NCBI GenBank assembly: GCA_019115845.1
Contig: DXCU01000044.1
Span: forward strand, 1 to 36,069
DNA length: 36,069 nt
Direction of reading: 5' to 3'
Source of the DNA: Candidatus Rubneribacter avistercoris
Lineage (GTDB): Bacteria; Actinomycetota; Coriobacteriia; Coriobacteriales; Eggerthellaceae
The translations under genes and the position numbers were made by a program. A model generated the notes under the pieces. The model searched no databases, had not been told where the DNA came from, and saw only the letters and a list, made by a program, of their open reading frames with translations. Shown one piece after another: positions 1 to 6,669 of the stretch (positions within the stretch are counted from its first letter, which is position 1; each line of letters starts with the position of its first letter).

Positions 1-1
1 T

Positions 2-40
2 GCCCGCCCGTCCCAGGCGGCGCGCCGGAAACGGGCGGGC
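2..40. terminator. GC-rich hairpin upstream of the first gene
   Basis: Perfect 10-bp inverted repeat, GCCCGCCCGT at 2-11 and ACGGGCGGGC at 31-40, with a 19-nt loop. It ends 24 nt before the ATG at 65. It has no U-tract, so it may terminate an upstream gene outside the window or fold in the leader of the next gene. The sequence does not decide which. Confidence 0.45.
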
Positions 41-64
41 CGCCCCGACAGATAGGAGAGACCC

Positions 65-478
65 ATGACCACCGGAAACCAGATCATCCTCCAGTACCTG
101 ACCAGCGTGCCGGCCTGGTACCTGGCCACCAGCGCAGACGGCCAGCCGCACGTGCGGCCCTTCAGCTTCGCGGCCGAGCAGGACGGCAAGATATGGTTCT
201 GCACCGCCACCACCAAAGACGTGTGGGAGGAGCTTGTCGCCAACCCGCGGTTCGAGGCCACGTCGTGGTGGCCCGGCCACGGCTGGCTCATCCTGCGCGG
301 CAAGGCGGGTTTGGACGACCGCGCGAACGACGAGATGCGGCGCGCGGGATACGAGCACCTGGAAAGCCTTGGAGAGAGCTACGACGGTCCGGACGATCCC
401 GTGCTCGTGTTCTTCTCCGTCGAAGAGCCTCAAGCCTGGATCTGCAACCACGACGAATGGAAGCCCGTCGAGCTGTAG
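65..478 (+). CDS. pyridoxamine 5'-phosphate oxidase-like flavin-binding protein
   Basis: A 137-residue single-domain protein of the FMN-binding split-barrel (PNPOx-like) superfamily. The N-terminal strand pattern 'PAWYLATSADGQPHVRPF' (about residues 16-33) is typical of the barrel opening, followed by 'DGKIWFCTATTKDVW' and a C-terminal strand with 'VLVFFSVEEPQAWI'. Small proteins of this group bind FMN, F420 or heme and usually act as poorly characterised reductases in the cytoplasm. Length is normal for the stand-alone family. The ATG at 65 follows a TAGGAGAG ribosome site at 53-60. The gene seems monocistronic: about 575 bases without a gene follow it. Family assignment is firm; cofactor and substrate cannot be read from the sequence. 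Confidence 0.85.
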   Translation: MTTGNQIILQYLTSVPAWYLATSADGQPHVRPFSFAAEQDGKIWFCTATTKDVWEELVANPRFEATSWWPGHGWLILRGKAGLDDRANDEMRRAGYEHLESLGESYDGPDDPVLVFFSVEEPQAWICNHDEWKPVEL

Positions 479-604
479 CCCCTTTGCGCGAGCCGCCTGC
501 GCAGGGCAGCCAGCCCCTCCGTCCGACCCCGCGCCCCCTCTCTGTCAAACCAGGATCGACACGAGCTTATGTTTGCCTAACGTTCAAGCCGAGGACCCTA
601 CGAT

Positions 605-658
605 CGGGCGCCTCGGAGGGTCCCCGCGCCCGGCGGGTCGGTCCCTCCGAGGCGCCCG
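605..658. repeat. 16-bp perfect inverted repeat
   Basis: Arms at 605-620 and 643-658 (CGGGCGCCTCGGAGGG and its complement) are separated by 22 nt that are themselves GC-rich. It lies 127 nt after the stop at 478 and has no T-run. A role as a GC-only terminator for the gene at 65-478 is possible, but it also fits the palindromic repeats that fill this gap. Confidence 0.6.
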
Positions 659-726
659 GCGGGACCCTGCGCGGCAAGCCGGCCCGGCCCGCGCCGCCGG
701 CGGTTCAACGGACAGCGAAAGAGTCA

Positions 727-887
727 TGGACAAAACAGGCCCCGGTCCACATGGCCTCGGCCAAAATCGGCCCGATTCGGGGCCTTCGCGAAGGGACGCG
801 CGGGAAGGCCGCGCGTTGCCCCAGGCAGGCGGCTTGCGCTTTTGACTATCCTCGTGCGAGGATGTGGATCAGGGGCCGTTTTGTCCA
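727..887. repeat. imperfect 24-nt inverted repeat flanking about 113 bp
   Basis: Left arm 727-750 starts TGGACAAAAC and continues GGCCCC..TCCAC. The complement of the right arm, 864-887, starts with the same ten bases and ends ATCCAC. The arms differ by a few substitutions and a one-base slip. No reading frame between them looks coding. The form is that of a small non-autonomous element or a long palindromic intergenic repeat. Confidence 0.5.
848..863. repeat. short perfect hairpin
   Basis: ATCCTCG (848-854) and CGAGGAT (857-863) pair across a 2-nt loop, immediately inside the right arm of the 727-887 inverted repeat. No function can be assigned. Confidence 0.4.
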
Positions 888-890
888 GAG

Positions 891-1006
891 GGGCCCCGCC
901 GAACCACCTTCGGCAGGGTTCGTGCCAACGTCGGTTTAACGGTGGAGCGGACGCGGGGTCCTGCGCGGCCGCTCCGCACGGTCCCAAGCCAACGGCGGTT
1001 CGGCGG
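891..1006. repeat. dispersed intergenic repeat, copy A
   Basis: Contains perfect 10-bp arms CCGCCGAACC (896-905) and GGTTCGGCGG (997-1006). The complement of 891-942 aligns with 33120-33173 at roughly three quarters identity by eye, sharing TAAACC, GGTGG and TCGGCG blocks and a terminal run of Cs. CCGCCGTTGGC is also shared further along (complement of about 988-998, and 33089-33099). Two distant non-coding gaps therefore seem to carry diverged copies of one element. Confidence 0.5.
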
Positions 1007-1054
1007 AGAGGCTGCAACCGAGCGCGAGCGAGGGGCATCCTCCCCCGCAACCCG

Positions 1055-1273
1055 CTACGGCATGCGGAACAGCAGGGCCACCTGAACGTCCAAGCCGGCC
1101 GCGATGCGCTCCAGCACGTCGACCGTCGGGTTGGCGCGCCCGTTCTCTATGTCGATGAGGTACTGGCGGCTCACGCCGACCATCAACGCGAAAGAGCCTT
1201 GCGAGTGGCCTCGCTCGGCTCGCAGGCTCGCAATGTTGGAGCCGAGTTGCGTTTTTAGTGAAGTATTCTCCAT
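1055..1273 (-). CDS. XRE-family helix-turn-helix regulator
   Basis: A 72-residue protein that is essentially one Cro/C1-type helix-turn-helix (about residues 10-68): 'IASLRAERGHSQGSFALMVG' contains the first helices and 'VSRQYLIDIENGRANPTVDV' the recognition helix and following turn. Small proteins of this type act as homodimeric DNA-binding repressors, often of their own promoter. The start at 1273 has no strong ribosome site. The gene is divergent from a 64-residue unknown, and a perfect 16-bp palindrome lies between them, which suits autorepression and co-control of the neighbour. No toxin or phage gene is adjacent, so the target is otherwise unknown. Confidence 0.88.
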   Translation of the reverse strand: MENTSLKTQLGSNIASLRAERGHSQGSFALMVGVSRQYLIDIENGRANPTVDVLERIAAGLDVQVALLFRMP

Positions 1274-1309
1274 GCCGGTTAAAGGCTAGTGCCGGCCGGA
1301 ACGAAAGTC

Positions 1310-1325
1310 GTAAACTATAGTTTAC
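1310..1325. promoter_or_regulatory. perfect 16-bp palindrome, probable XRE operator
   Basis: GTAAACTATAGTTTAC is perfectly self-complementary and stands out as AT-rich in GC-rich DNA. It contains TATAGT on both strands. On the minus strand this TATAGT (1319-1314) sits 18 nt after TTGTTT (1343-1338), a plausible promoter for the XRE gene whose -10 would be covered by a bound dimer. Operator function is inferred from symmetry and position. Confidence 0.65.
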
Positions 1326-1409
1326 AGACCGCCAATAAAACAAGGGGAGAGAGGGATCGGGGTTCGCGAGAGGGCCGCCCTCCCCTTCGATCGCAAGGGG
1401 TTGAGGAGC

Positions 1410-1604
1410 ATGGACGCCAACGCTTACGACGGGCTTATGGAGGCCATCAAGGACAGCGCCGCCCGCATTTTCGAATTCGCCGAGACGGAAGAGGACGTCT
1501 GCCGCCTTGAGCGGGCCATCCACGACGAGGTGGCCTACCTGGCCGCCATCGCCCAATCAAAGAGGGTCGAGCCGCCCGCGGGCTGGGATCCGCTGGGCCG
1601 CTAG
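1410..1604 (+). CDS. small protein of unknown function
   Basis: A 64-residue acidic, largely helical protein (MDANAYDGLMEAIKDSAARI at the start, ending PPAGWDPLGR). I do not recognise a family. The frame also opens with TTG at 1401, but the ATG at 1410 has AAGGGG (1395-1400) at a better distance. It is divergent from the XRE regulator and shares its palindromic control region, so it is the most likely partner or target. No membrane segment or signal peptide is visible. It converges on the DUF1292 gene across a GC hairpin. Confidence 0.6.
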   Translation: MDANAYDGLMEAIKDSAARIFEFAETEEDVCRLERAIHDEVAYLAAIAQSKRVEPPAGWDPLGR

Positions 1605-1625
1605 GGGCCGTATCGCGGGCCGGGC

Positions 1626-1654
1626 CGGGCGGCCGCTCCCGCACAGGCCGCCCG
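1626..1654. terminator. hairpin between convergent genes
   Basis: CGGGCGGCC (1626-1634) pairs with GGCCGCCCG (1646-1654) across an 11-nt loop. It lies 21 nt after the small gene and 10 nt past the stop of the DUF1292 gene on the other strand, so it could end transcription both ways. It lacks a proper U-tract. Confidence 0.45.
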
Positions 1655-1664
1655 ACCCGTCTTG

Positions 1665-1988
1665 TCAATCGGAGAAGTCGTACAGATCCTTCGTCGCCTC
1701 GCGGAAGTCCTCGTACACCTCGGCCGCCACGCCTTCGTCGAGCACAAGCTCGAAGCCGGCGGGCTGGCCGTCCTCGTCGAACTCGGTCGCCTCCAAGATC
1801 ACAAGCTCGCCCGACGAGCCGGCGGGCTCCTCCTCGCTCACGGGGAAGAAGAAGCCGTACCGGCGGTCGTTGTGCAGGATGATACCGAGGAACTCAAGGT
1901 CGACGCGCTCGCCGGCCTCGTCCTCGAACGTGATGGTCATGCCCTCTTCCACCGGGGGGCAGAAGTTGGGGGCGCTTCCCTGGCGCAT
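1665..1988 (-). CDS. DUF1292 domain protein
   Basis: A 107-residue acidic protein matching the DUF1292 (YrzB-like) family: 'MTITFEDEAGERVDLEFLGI' followed by 'YGFFFPVSEEE' and 'GELVILEATEFDEDGQ'. The family is widespread in Gram-positives and has no settled function. The ATG at 1988 is preceded by GGAAGGAG at good spacing. It starts 33 nt after the end of secDF on the same strand, so the two probably share a transcript. The N-terminal 16 residues before MTITFE are an extension rich in Pro and Cys; a start at that internal Met is possible but has no better ribosome site. Confidence 0.8.
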   Translation of the reverse strand: MRQGSAPNFCPPVEEGMTITFEDEAGERVDLEFLGIILHNDRRYGFFFPVSEEEPAGSSGELVILEATEFDEDGQPAGFELVLDEGVAAEVYEDFREATKDLYDFSD

Positions 1989-2021
1989 GACGCGTCTCCT
2001 TCCGATCGTCTTTTCGCTCCC

Positions 2022-4631
2022 CTACCTTGCGGCGGAGCGCTTCTTGCCCTTGGCCTTGCGCGAACGCTCCGCCGTCGCGGCGGGTGCAGCCGCCTGCGCA
2101 CCCGCCGCAGCCAGCGCGCGCGGGTTGCCGAACTCGAAGCGGCCCACCTCCGGGCCGAACTTCTTCGCAAGCTTCGCATAGCGCGGCTCGCGGGTCTTCC
2201 ACATGGCGTAGAGCGGCGTGGCCACCGCGATGGACGAGTAGGAGCCGCACACCAGGCCTATCACCATGGCGAACGCGAAGTCCTTGAGCGTCTCGCCGCC
2301 GAACAGCAGCATGGCGAGCACCGGGATGAGCGAGGTGAGCGTGGTGTTGAGCGTGCGCACGAGCACCTGGTTGACGGAGTGGTTCGCCATGGTCATGAAC
2401 GTGCACCTGATGTCGTCGGACTTCATGTTGTCGTTGATGCGGTGGAACACCACCACCGTGTCGTAGAGCGAGTAGCCCAAGATGGTGAGCAGCGCGGCTA
2501 TGGTGTTGGGGTTCACCTCGCGGCCCACAAGCGCGTAGATGCCCATGACCAGCACCAGATCGTGCAGAAGCGCCACGATGGCGGTGACGCCCATCTTGTA
2601 CTCGAAGCGGATGGCGATGTAGACGATGATGAGCACGATGGACACGAGGAAGGCTATGAGCGAGGACTGTATGACGCTCGCGCCCCAGTCCGGCCCGATG
2701 GTGGTCACCTCGAAGCTGTCGGTGGACAGCCCCAGCTCCCCGGCCACCTGGTTGGCCCGGGCCGCCGCCTCTTCGGCGCTCGTGGTGGTGGTGCGCACGA
2801 GGAAGCCCTCCTCGCCGTCGGTGTTCGTGGTCTGCACGACGGCGTCGGGCTCGCCCGCGTCGTTGAAGGCCGAACGCATCTGCTCGATGGCCACGCCGCC
2901 CGTGCCATGGAACGCCACCGACGTGCCGCCCACGAACTCGATGCCGAAGTTGAGGCCGCGCACGCCCACGACGGCCAACGACGCGGCCACGAGCACGGCC
3001 GCCACCGCCAAGAACACCTTGCGATGGCCGAGGAAGTTGATGTCGCGCTTGACGAACTTGCCGCGCGGCTTGCGGGCCGCCTGCGCGGCGGCCGCGCCGG
3101 CGGCCCCTTCGCGGGAAGCCGCCTTCTCGGCCGACTCGGCGGCGTTGATGGCCTCGCCCGCCTCGGCCGCGGCCACGCTCGTGCCCTCGGCGGCGGCCAG
3201 CGCCTCGTAGCCCTTCGCCGCCTCCTGGCTGTCCCTGATGCCCCAGAAGCCCGGATGGCGCGCGATGACCTTGGGCGCCAGGATGCGGATGAGCGGCGCC
3301 TTGAACAAAAGCATCATGAGGATGTCGCACGCGATGCCCAGCGCCAGCGTCAGCCCGAAGCCTTTGACCGAGGCGCTGGCCAAGAAGAACAGCGACAGCG
3401 CCGACACAAGGGTGACCAGGTCGGCGTCCACCGAGGTGACGATGGCGTGCCGCACGCCCGTGAGGGAGGCCGCGCGCACGCTGCGGCCCATGCGGATCTC
3501 CTCGCGGAAGCGCTCCATGGTGAGGATGGAGGAGTCGGCCGCCATGCCGATGGTGAGCACGATGCCGGCGATGCCCGCAAGCGAGAGGCTGAACAGCCCG
3601 AAGTGCGAAAGCGTTGCCAAGATGCCCAGGTACAGCACGGCGAACACCACCATGGCGCCCGCCGTGACCAGGCCAAGCCCCCGGTAGAAGAACAGCAGGT
3701 ACAGCATGACCACCGCCAGGCCGATGAGCGCCACCAGCACGCCCGAGGCGAGCGCGTCCTGCCCGAGCGTGGGACCCACCACCTGGCTTTGGGCGTACTC
3801 GAAGCTCACGGGCAAAGATCCGCTCTCCAGCACGGTTTGCATGGCCTTCGCCTCGTCGAGCGTGTAGCCCCCCGTTATGGACACGTCCCCGTTGGATATC
3901 TCGTTCTGGACGGCCGGGGCGGATTGGACCTCTCCGTCCAAGATGATGACGATCTGGCCGTTCGTCGACACCAAATCGGCGGTCGCCTGGGCGAACGCGG
4001 CCGTCCCCTCAGAGTCCAGCGACAGGTTCACCGCGTAGTCGGTCGATGTCTGGGACGCCTGCCCCACCGACACGCTCGTGATGTTCGAGCCGGTGACAAG
4101 CGGCGTGTAGGTGCCCTCCTCCACCGCGAGATGCTCTTCCTTGCCCGAGGGGAAGGTGTTGCCGAAGGCGTCGGTCACCGTGCCCTCGCCGGCGTACTGG
4201 CCCTGCTCGATCTTGCTGACCACGTCCTGGTCAGTGAACGAATCGAGGCGGGCGAACTCCAGCTTGCCGGTCTTGCCGATGGTGTCGAGCGCGTCCTCGG
4301 TGTTCGTGAGGCCGGGGATCTGCACGAGTATCTGGTCGGTGCCCTGCACCTGCACCACGGCCTCCGAGGCGCCCAGCGCGTTCACGCGGCTCTCGATGAT
4401 GGCGCGGGACTTCTCCATGTCCTCGGCGCTCACCGCGGCGCCGTCGGAGCCTTTGGCCGTGAGCACCACCGACAAACCGCCCTGGACGTCAAGCCCCTGG
4501 TTGATCTTTTCCTGGGGCGGCGTGAACATGATGATGGACCCGATGACCAGCAAGGTGGTGGCCACGAGCAGCCAGACGTTGCGCCTGTCCTTCGATCCCG
4601 CACGCTTCTTCGTCTTGCGCGTTGACGCCAT
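2022..4631 (-). CDS. secDF: fused protein translocase subunit SecDF
   Basis: An 869-residue fusion of SecD and SecF, the membrane proteins that use proton-motive force to pull preproteins through the Sec channel. SecD part: first membrane segment at about 18-36, the conserved GLDVQGGL at 46-53, a periplasmic P1-like region with 'VLESGSLPVSFEY', then a five-helix block with 'GMAADSSILTMERFREE'. A low-complexity Ala/Glu linker precedes SecF, which has its own first helix, 'LNFGIEFVGGTSVAFHG' near residue 555 and the signature 'LTILGYSLYDTVVVFHRIND'. It ends in a basic tail. The ATG at 4631 follows AGGGAG. It is followed 33 nt later by the DUF1292 gene. Fused SecDF occurs in several Gram-positive lineages; yajC is not adjacent. 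Confidence 0.97.
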   Translation of the reverse strand: MASTRKTKKRAGSKDRRNVWLLVATTLLVIGSIIMFTPPQEKINQGLDVQGGLSVVLTAKGSDGAAVSAEDMEKSRAIIESRVNALGASEAVVQVQGTDQILVQIPGLTNTEDALDTIGKTGKLEFARLDSFTDQDVVSKIEQGQYAGEGTVTDAFGNTFPSGKEEHLAVEEGTYTPLVTGSNITSVSVGQASQTSTDYAVNLSLDSEGTAAFAQATADLVSTNGQIVIILDGEVQSAPAVQNEISNGDVSITGGYTLDEAKAMQTVLESGSLPVSFEYAQSQVVGPTLGQDALASGVLVALIGLAVVMLYLLFFYRGLGLVTAGAMVVFAVLYLGILATLSHFGLFSLSLAGIAGIVLTIGMAADSSILTMERFREEIRMGRSVRAASLTGVRHAIVTSVDADLVTLVSALSLFFLASASVKGFGLTLALGIACDILMMLLFKAPLIRILAPKVIARHPGFWGIRDSQEAAKGYEALAAAEGTSVAAAEAGEAINAAESAEKAASREGAAGAAAAQAARKPRGKFVKRDINFLGHRKVFLAVAAVLVAASLAVVGVRGLNFGIEFVGGTSVAFHGTGGVAIEQMRSAFNDAGEPDAVVQTTNTDGEEGFLVRTTTTSAEEAAARANQVAGELGLSTDSFEVTTIGPDWGASVIQSSLIAFLVSIVLIIVYIAIRFEYKMGVTAIVALLHDLVLVMGIYALVGREVNPNTIAALLTILGYSLYDTVVVFHRINDNMKSDDIRCTFMTMANHSVNQVLVRTLNTTLTSLIPVLAMLLFGGETLKDFAFAMVIGLVCGSYSSIAVATPLYAMWKTREPRYAKLAKKFGPEVGRFEFGNPRALAAAGAQAAAPAATAERSRKAKGKKRSAAR

Positions 4632-4745
4632 GTGACGTTCTCCCTACTTCCGTATGCAGCCGCACGCCGCAAGGGCCTGCGGAGCTTCTCTCAGCAATCC
4701 GATTATTTTGCCACAACCCAGAAGAACGCGCCAGAACGGGTTGCG

Positions 4746-4830
4746 GGTGGAAACCTAAGGGAACCACGGGGGATCACGGGGGATGGAAACGCCGAGGTGG
4801 AAACCAAAGGACGGCCTTTTTCCCTAAGGT
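4746..4830. repeat. cluster of short direct and inverted repeats
   Basis: GGTGGAAACC occurs at 4746-4755 and again exactly 50 bp later at 4796-4805. CACGGGGGAT is repeated in tandem at 4765-4774 and 4775-4784. ACCTAAGGGA (4753-4762) is perfectly complementary to TCCCTAAGGT (4821-4830), which covers the luxR stop codon. AAAGG-ACGG-CCTTT (4806-4819) is a small hairpin just past that stop. The cluster lies upstream of secDF and downstream of the LuxR gene. Confidence 0.6.
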
Positions 4831-6386
4831 CGCTCGCCCCGCCTTCCGCCCATCAGCGAATCCACCAAATCTATAAGCTCCTGCTTGGAGTGCACGTCCA
4901 ACTTCCTATAGATGTGGCGGCGATGGGTGGCCGCCGTTCCCTCGGAGATGAACAGGTCCTCCTGCACCCGCTGCAGGCTGTTGCCGCGCGCCAGGATGGT
5001 CAGCACCTCCGTCTCGCGCTCGGAGAGGCACTTCTCCAAGGCAAGGCGCTTGCACGCCTCGGACAGGGCGTCCTCCTTCCCCATGCGCTCCGCTATGTCC
5101 AGCCGCAGCGGGAACCTGCTCGCGGCAACCAGCTTCGCCATCTCCAGCGGCTCCCGCACGATCAGCGCGTTCGTGGCCAGAAACGCGCACAGAAGCGACA
5201 TGAGGCCGGCGAAGTAGACCATCTCCTCCCCTATGGGGCTGCGCGCCACCACGAAATGGGCGAAGAGCAGGCCCGCGCACGCGCCGAACCCGATGCCGGC
5301 CGCGCCCCTCAGCGCCCCGGAGGACCCCAGGGCGCGCAGGTCCCCCTCCTCGGCCAGCACGAGCATGACCGCCAACGGCACGACCGAAAACGCCGACAGC
5401 GTCACGAAGGCTATCGCGAATTGGAGGGCGTAGGCGCTCTCGCCGCTCAAGGGGAAGAACGCGGGTATGGCCGTCACGCAGCTCAGCCGCAGCGCCACGT
5501 ACAGGTCCGCCTCGCGGCGCCGCGCCCAGCCGACCGCGAGGAGCGCGCATGCCGCAGCCGTCCCGAAAAACGGCATCGTCCAGGTCAGCGGCGCAACCGT
5601 CCCCCGCCCCGCCGTGGATGCGAACACATACCCCATGGTCGCCCAGGCAAGCCCTATGAGAAACAGCGAGGCGAAGGCCCGAAGCGTCGCACGGCGGACG
5701 CACTGCTTGAACAAGGGAGCCTCCCTGCCGAGGTCGCGCGAGGGGGCAGGCGGATCGCGACGCGCCTCCGCATGCGCGTCGGCCCTGATCGGGCAAGAAT
5801 CGGCGCCGCCTGCCGCGAAGGCGAGGGACAGTGCGGAAAGCGCCGTGCACGCCAACGCCGCGACATCGAGCGCCTCATGGGGAAGCGGCGAGAGGAACGC
5901 GCCCGCCGCCACCGCCGCCGCGACCATCGCGCGCATCCTGCGCCCCGCCGGCCACGACGACGCCTCGCGCAGCCAAGCGCCCGCCAGACAGCCCCACGCC
6001 GCCCCGAAGCACGAGCACAGCAGCGCCCCGAGCGCCGCCGACGCCTCGACCTGCGCGTCGTAAGACGCCAGCAGGACCGCGCCCACGGCGGACAAGACGA
6101 CGCCGAGCAGGGCGCAGGGGCGCAAAACCGCCGCCTCCGAGCGCGTCCGCACCAGCACCGTCGCCGCCAGCGCCGCCGTGAACAGCGCGGCGAACGACAG
6201 CAGGAAGGGGAACAGGGCGTCTTTCGCCGCCGGATCCCCGAACATCCCAAGCTCGTAGCGCCCCATGAAAAACCGCGCGCACGGCACCCACGGCACAGCC
6301 AGGACGAACCCCGCGAACCCGGCGGCCTCCCGCAGCGTGGCGCGCGGATTCCCGGCGCGCCCTCTTCCGTCGCTTCCCTTGCCCAT
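4824..6386 (-). CDS. membrane-bound LuxR-family transcriptional regulator, 12 TM
   Basis: A 520-residue protein with about 12 hydrophobic segments from residue 15 to about 400 (for example 'FPFLLSFAALFTAALAATVL' and 'LQFAIAFVTLSAFSVVPLAV'), then a C-terminal LuxR/FixJ-type helix-turn-helix: 'LSERETEVLTILARGNSLQR' and 'LFISEGTAATHRRHIYRKLD'. Such integral-membrane LuxR proteins are strongly expanded in Eggerthellaceae and are thought to sense a ligand at the membrane and switch on a neighbouring respiratory operon. The ATG at 6386 follows GGGAGGG; the open frame extends 68 codons further but that stretch is Arg-rich and has no ribosome site. It is divergent from the flavoprotein gene, its likely target. 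The ligand is unknown. Confidence 0.9.
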   Translation of the reverse strand: MGKGSDGRGRAGNPRATLREAAGFAGFVLAVPWVPCARFFMGRYELGMFGDPAAKDALFPFLLSFAALFTAALAATVLVRTRSEAAVLRPCALLGVVLSAVGAVLLASYDAQVEASAALGALLCSCFGAAWGCLAGAWLREASSWPAGRRMRAMVAAAVAAGAFLSPLPHEALDVAALACTALSALSLAFAAGGADSCPIRADAHAEARRDPPAPSRDLGREAPLFKQCVRRATLRAFASLFLIGLAWATMGYVFASTAGRGTVAPLTWTMPFFGTAAACALLAVGWARRREADLYVALRLSCVTAIPAFFPLSGESAYALQFAIAFVTLSAFSVVPLAVMLVLAEEGDLRALGSSGALRGAAGIGFGACAGLLFAHFVVARSPIGEEMVYFAGLMSLLCAFLATNALIVREPLEMAKLVAASRFPLRLDIAERMGKEDALSEACKRLALEKCLSERETEVLTILARGNSLQRVQEDLFISEGTAATHRRHIYRKLDVHSKQELIDLVDSLMGGRRGERP

Positions 6387-6483
6387 GCGCCCTCCCGTCC
6401 TCACCCGGCGCGCCGCGCGCCGCTCCCGGATCGACCGTACCCGAGAAACCGCCCGAGCGCAAGCTGGCAGCGGCCACCGCATG

Positions 6484-6500
6484 TCATCTGAAACAGATGA
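6484..6500. promoter_or_regulatory. inverted repeat in the luxR/flavoprotein divergent region
   Basis: TCATCTG-AAA-CAGATGA has perfect 7-bp arms and lies 98 nt upstream of the luxR ATG and 170 nt upstream of the flavoprotein ATG. It is an AT-richer island in the 283-nt divergent spacer. Dyads of this size are what LuxR-type dimers bind, so it is the best operator candidate. This is inferred only from position and symmetry. Confidence 0.5.
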
Positions 6501-6584
6501 TTTCGGCCAGGAGGCGCGCCCGCCCGTCATCCGAAAGCGCAGAACCCCGCGGTTCAGCCGAAACGAGGGATTCCGACGCAGGCC

Positions 6585-6602
6585 CCGCATGCTTCAATGC
6601 GG
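6585..6602. repeat. small hairpin in the flavoprotein leader
   Basis: CCGCAT (6585-6590) pairs with ATGCGG (6597-6602) across a 6-nt loop, about 68 nt before the flavoprotein start. Possible leader structure; no function can be assigned. Confidence 0.3.
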
Positions 6603-6669
6603 ACCCGAGGGCGGCGCAGGACCGTCCGGAACCCAGCCGCGCACGCGGCACGAGAGCAGGGAGGACACC

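Larger units (their letters stand above)
479..1054. other. 576-base gap filled with inverted repeats
   Basis: I find no convincing gene here. The frames that stay open are Arg/Pro/Gly-rich and have no ribosome site. The gap holds a 16-bp hairpin (605-658), a 24-nt imperfect inverted repeat (727-750 with 864-887), a 7-bp hairpin (848-863) and an element bounded by perfect 10-bp arms (896-905 with 997-1006) that resembles the gap at 32907-33293. It looks like a block of palindromic intergenic repeats. Confidence 0.6.

Noticed and set aside
193-939. 248-residue plus-strand frame overlapping the first gene
   Set aside because: Out of frame with the PNPOx-like gene and full of Arg/Pro/Gly; it only runs through the repeat gap.
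1662-4625. 987-residue open frame on the plus strand
   Set aside because: It lies exactly opposite secDF, is rich in His, Arg, Gly and Glu as expected for the complement of GC-rich coding DNA, and has no domain.
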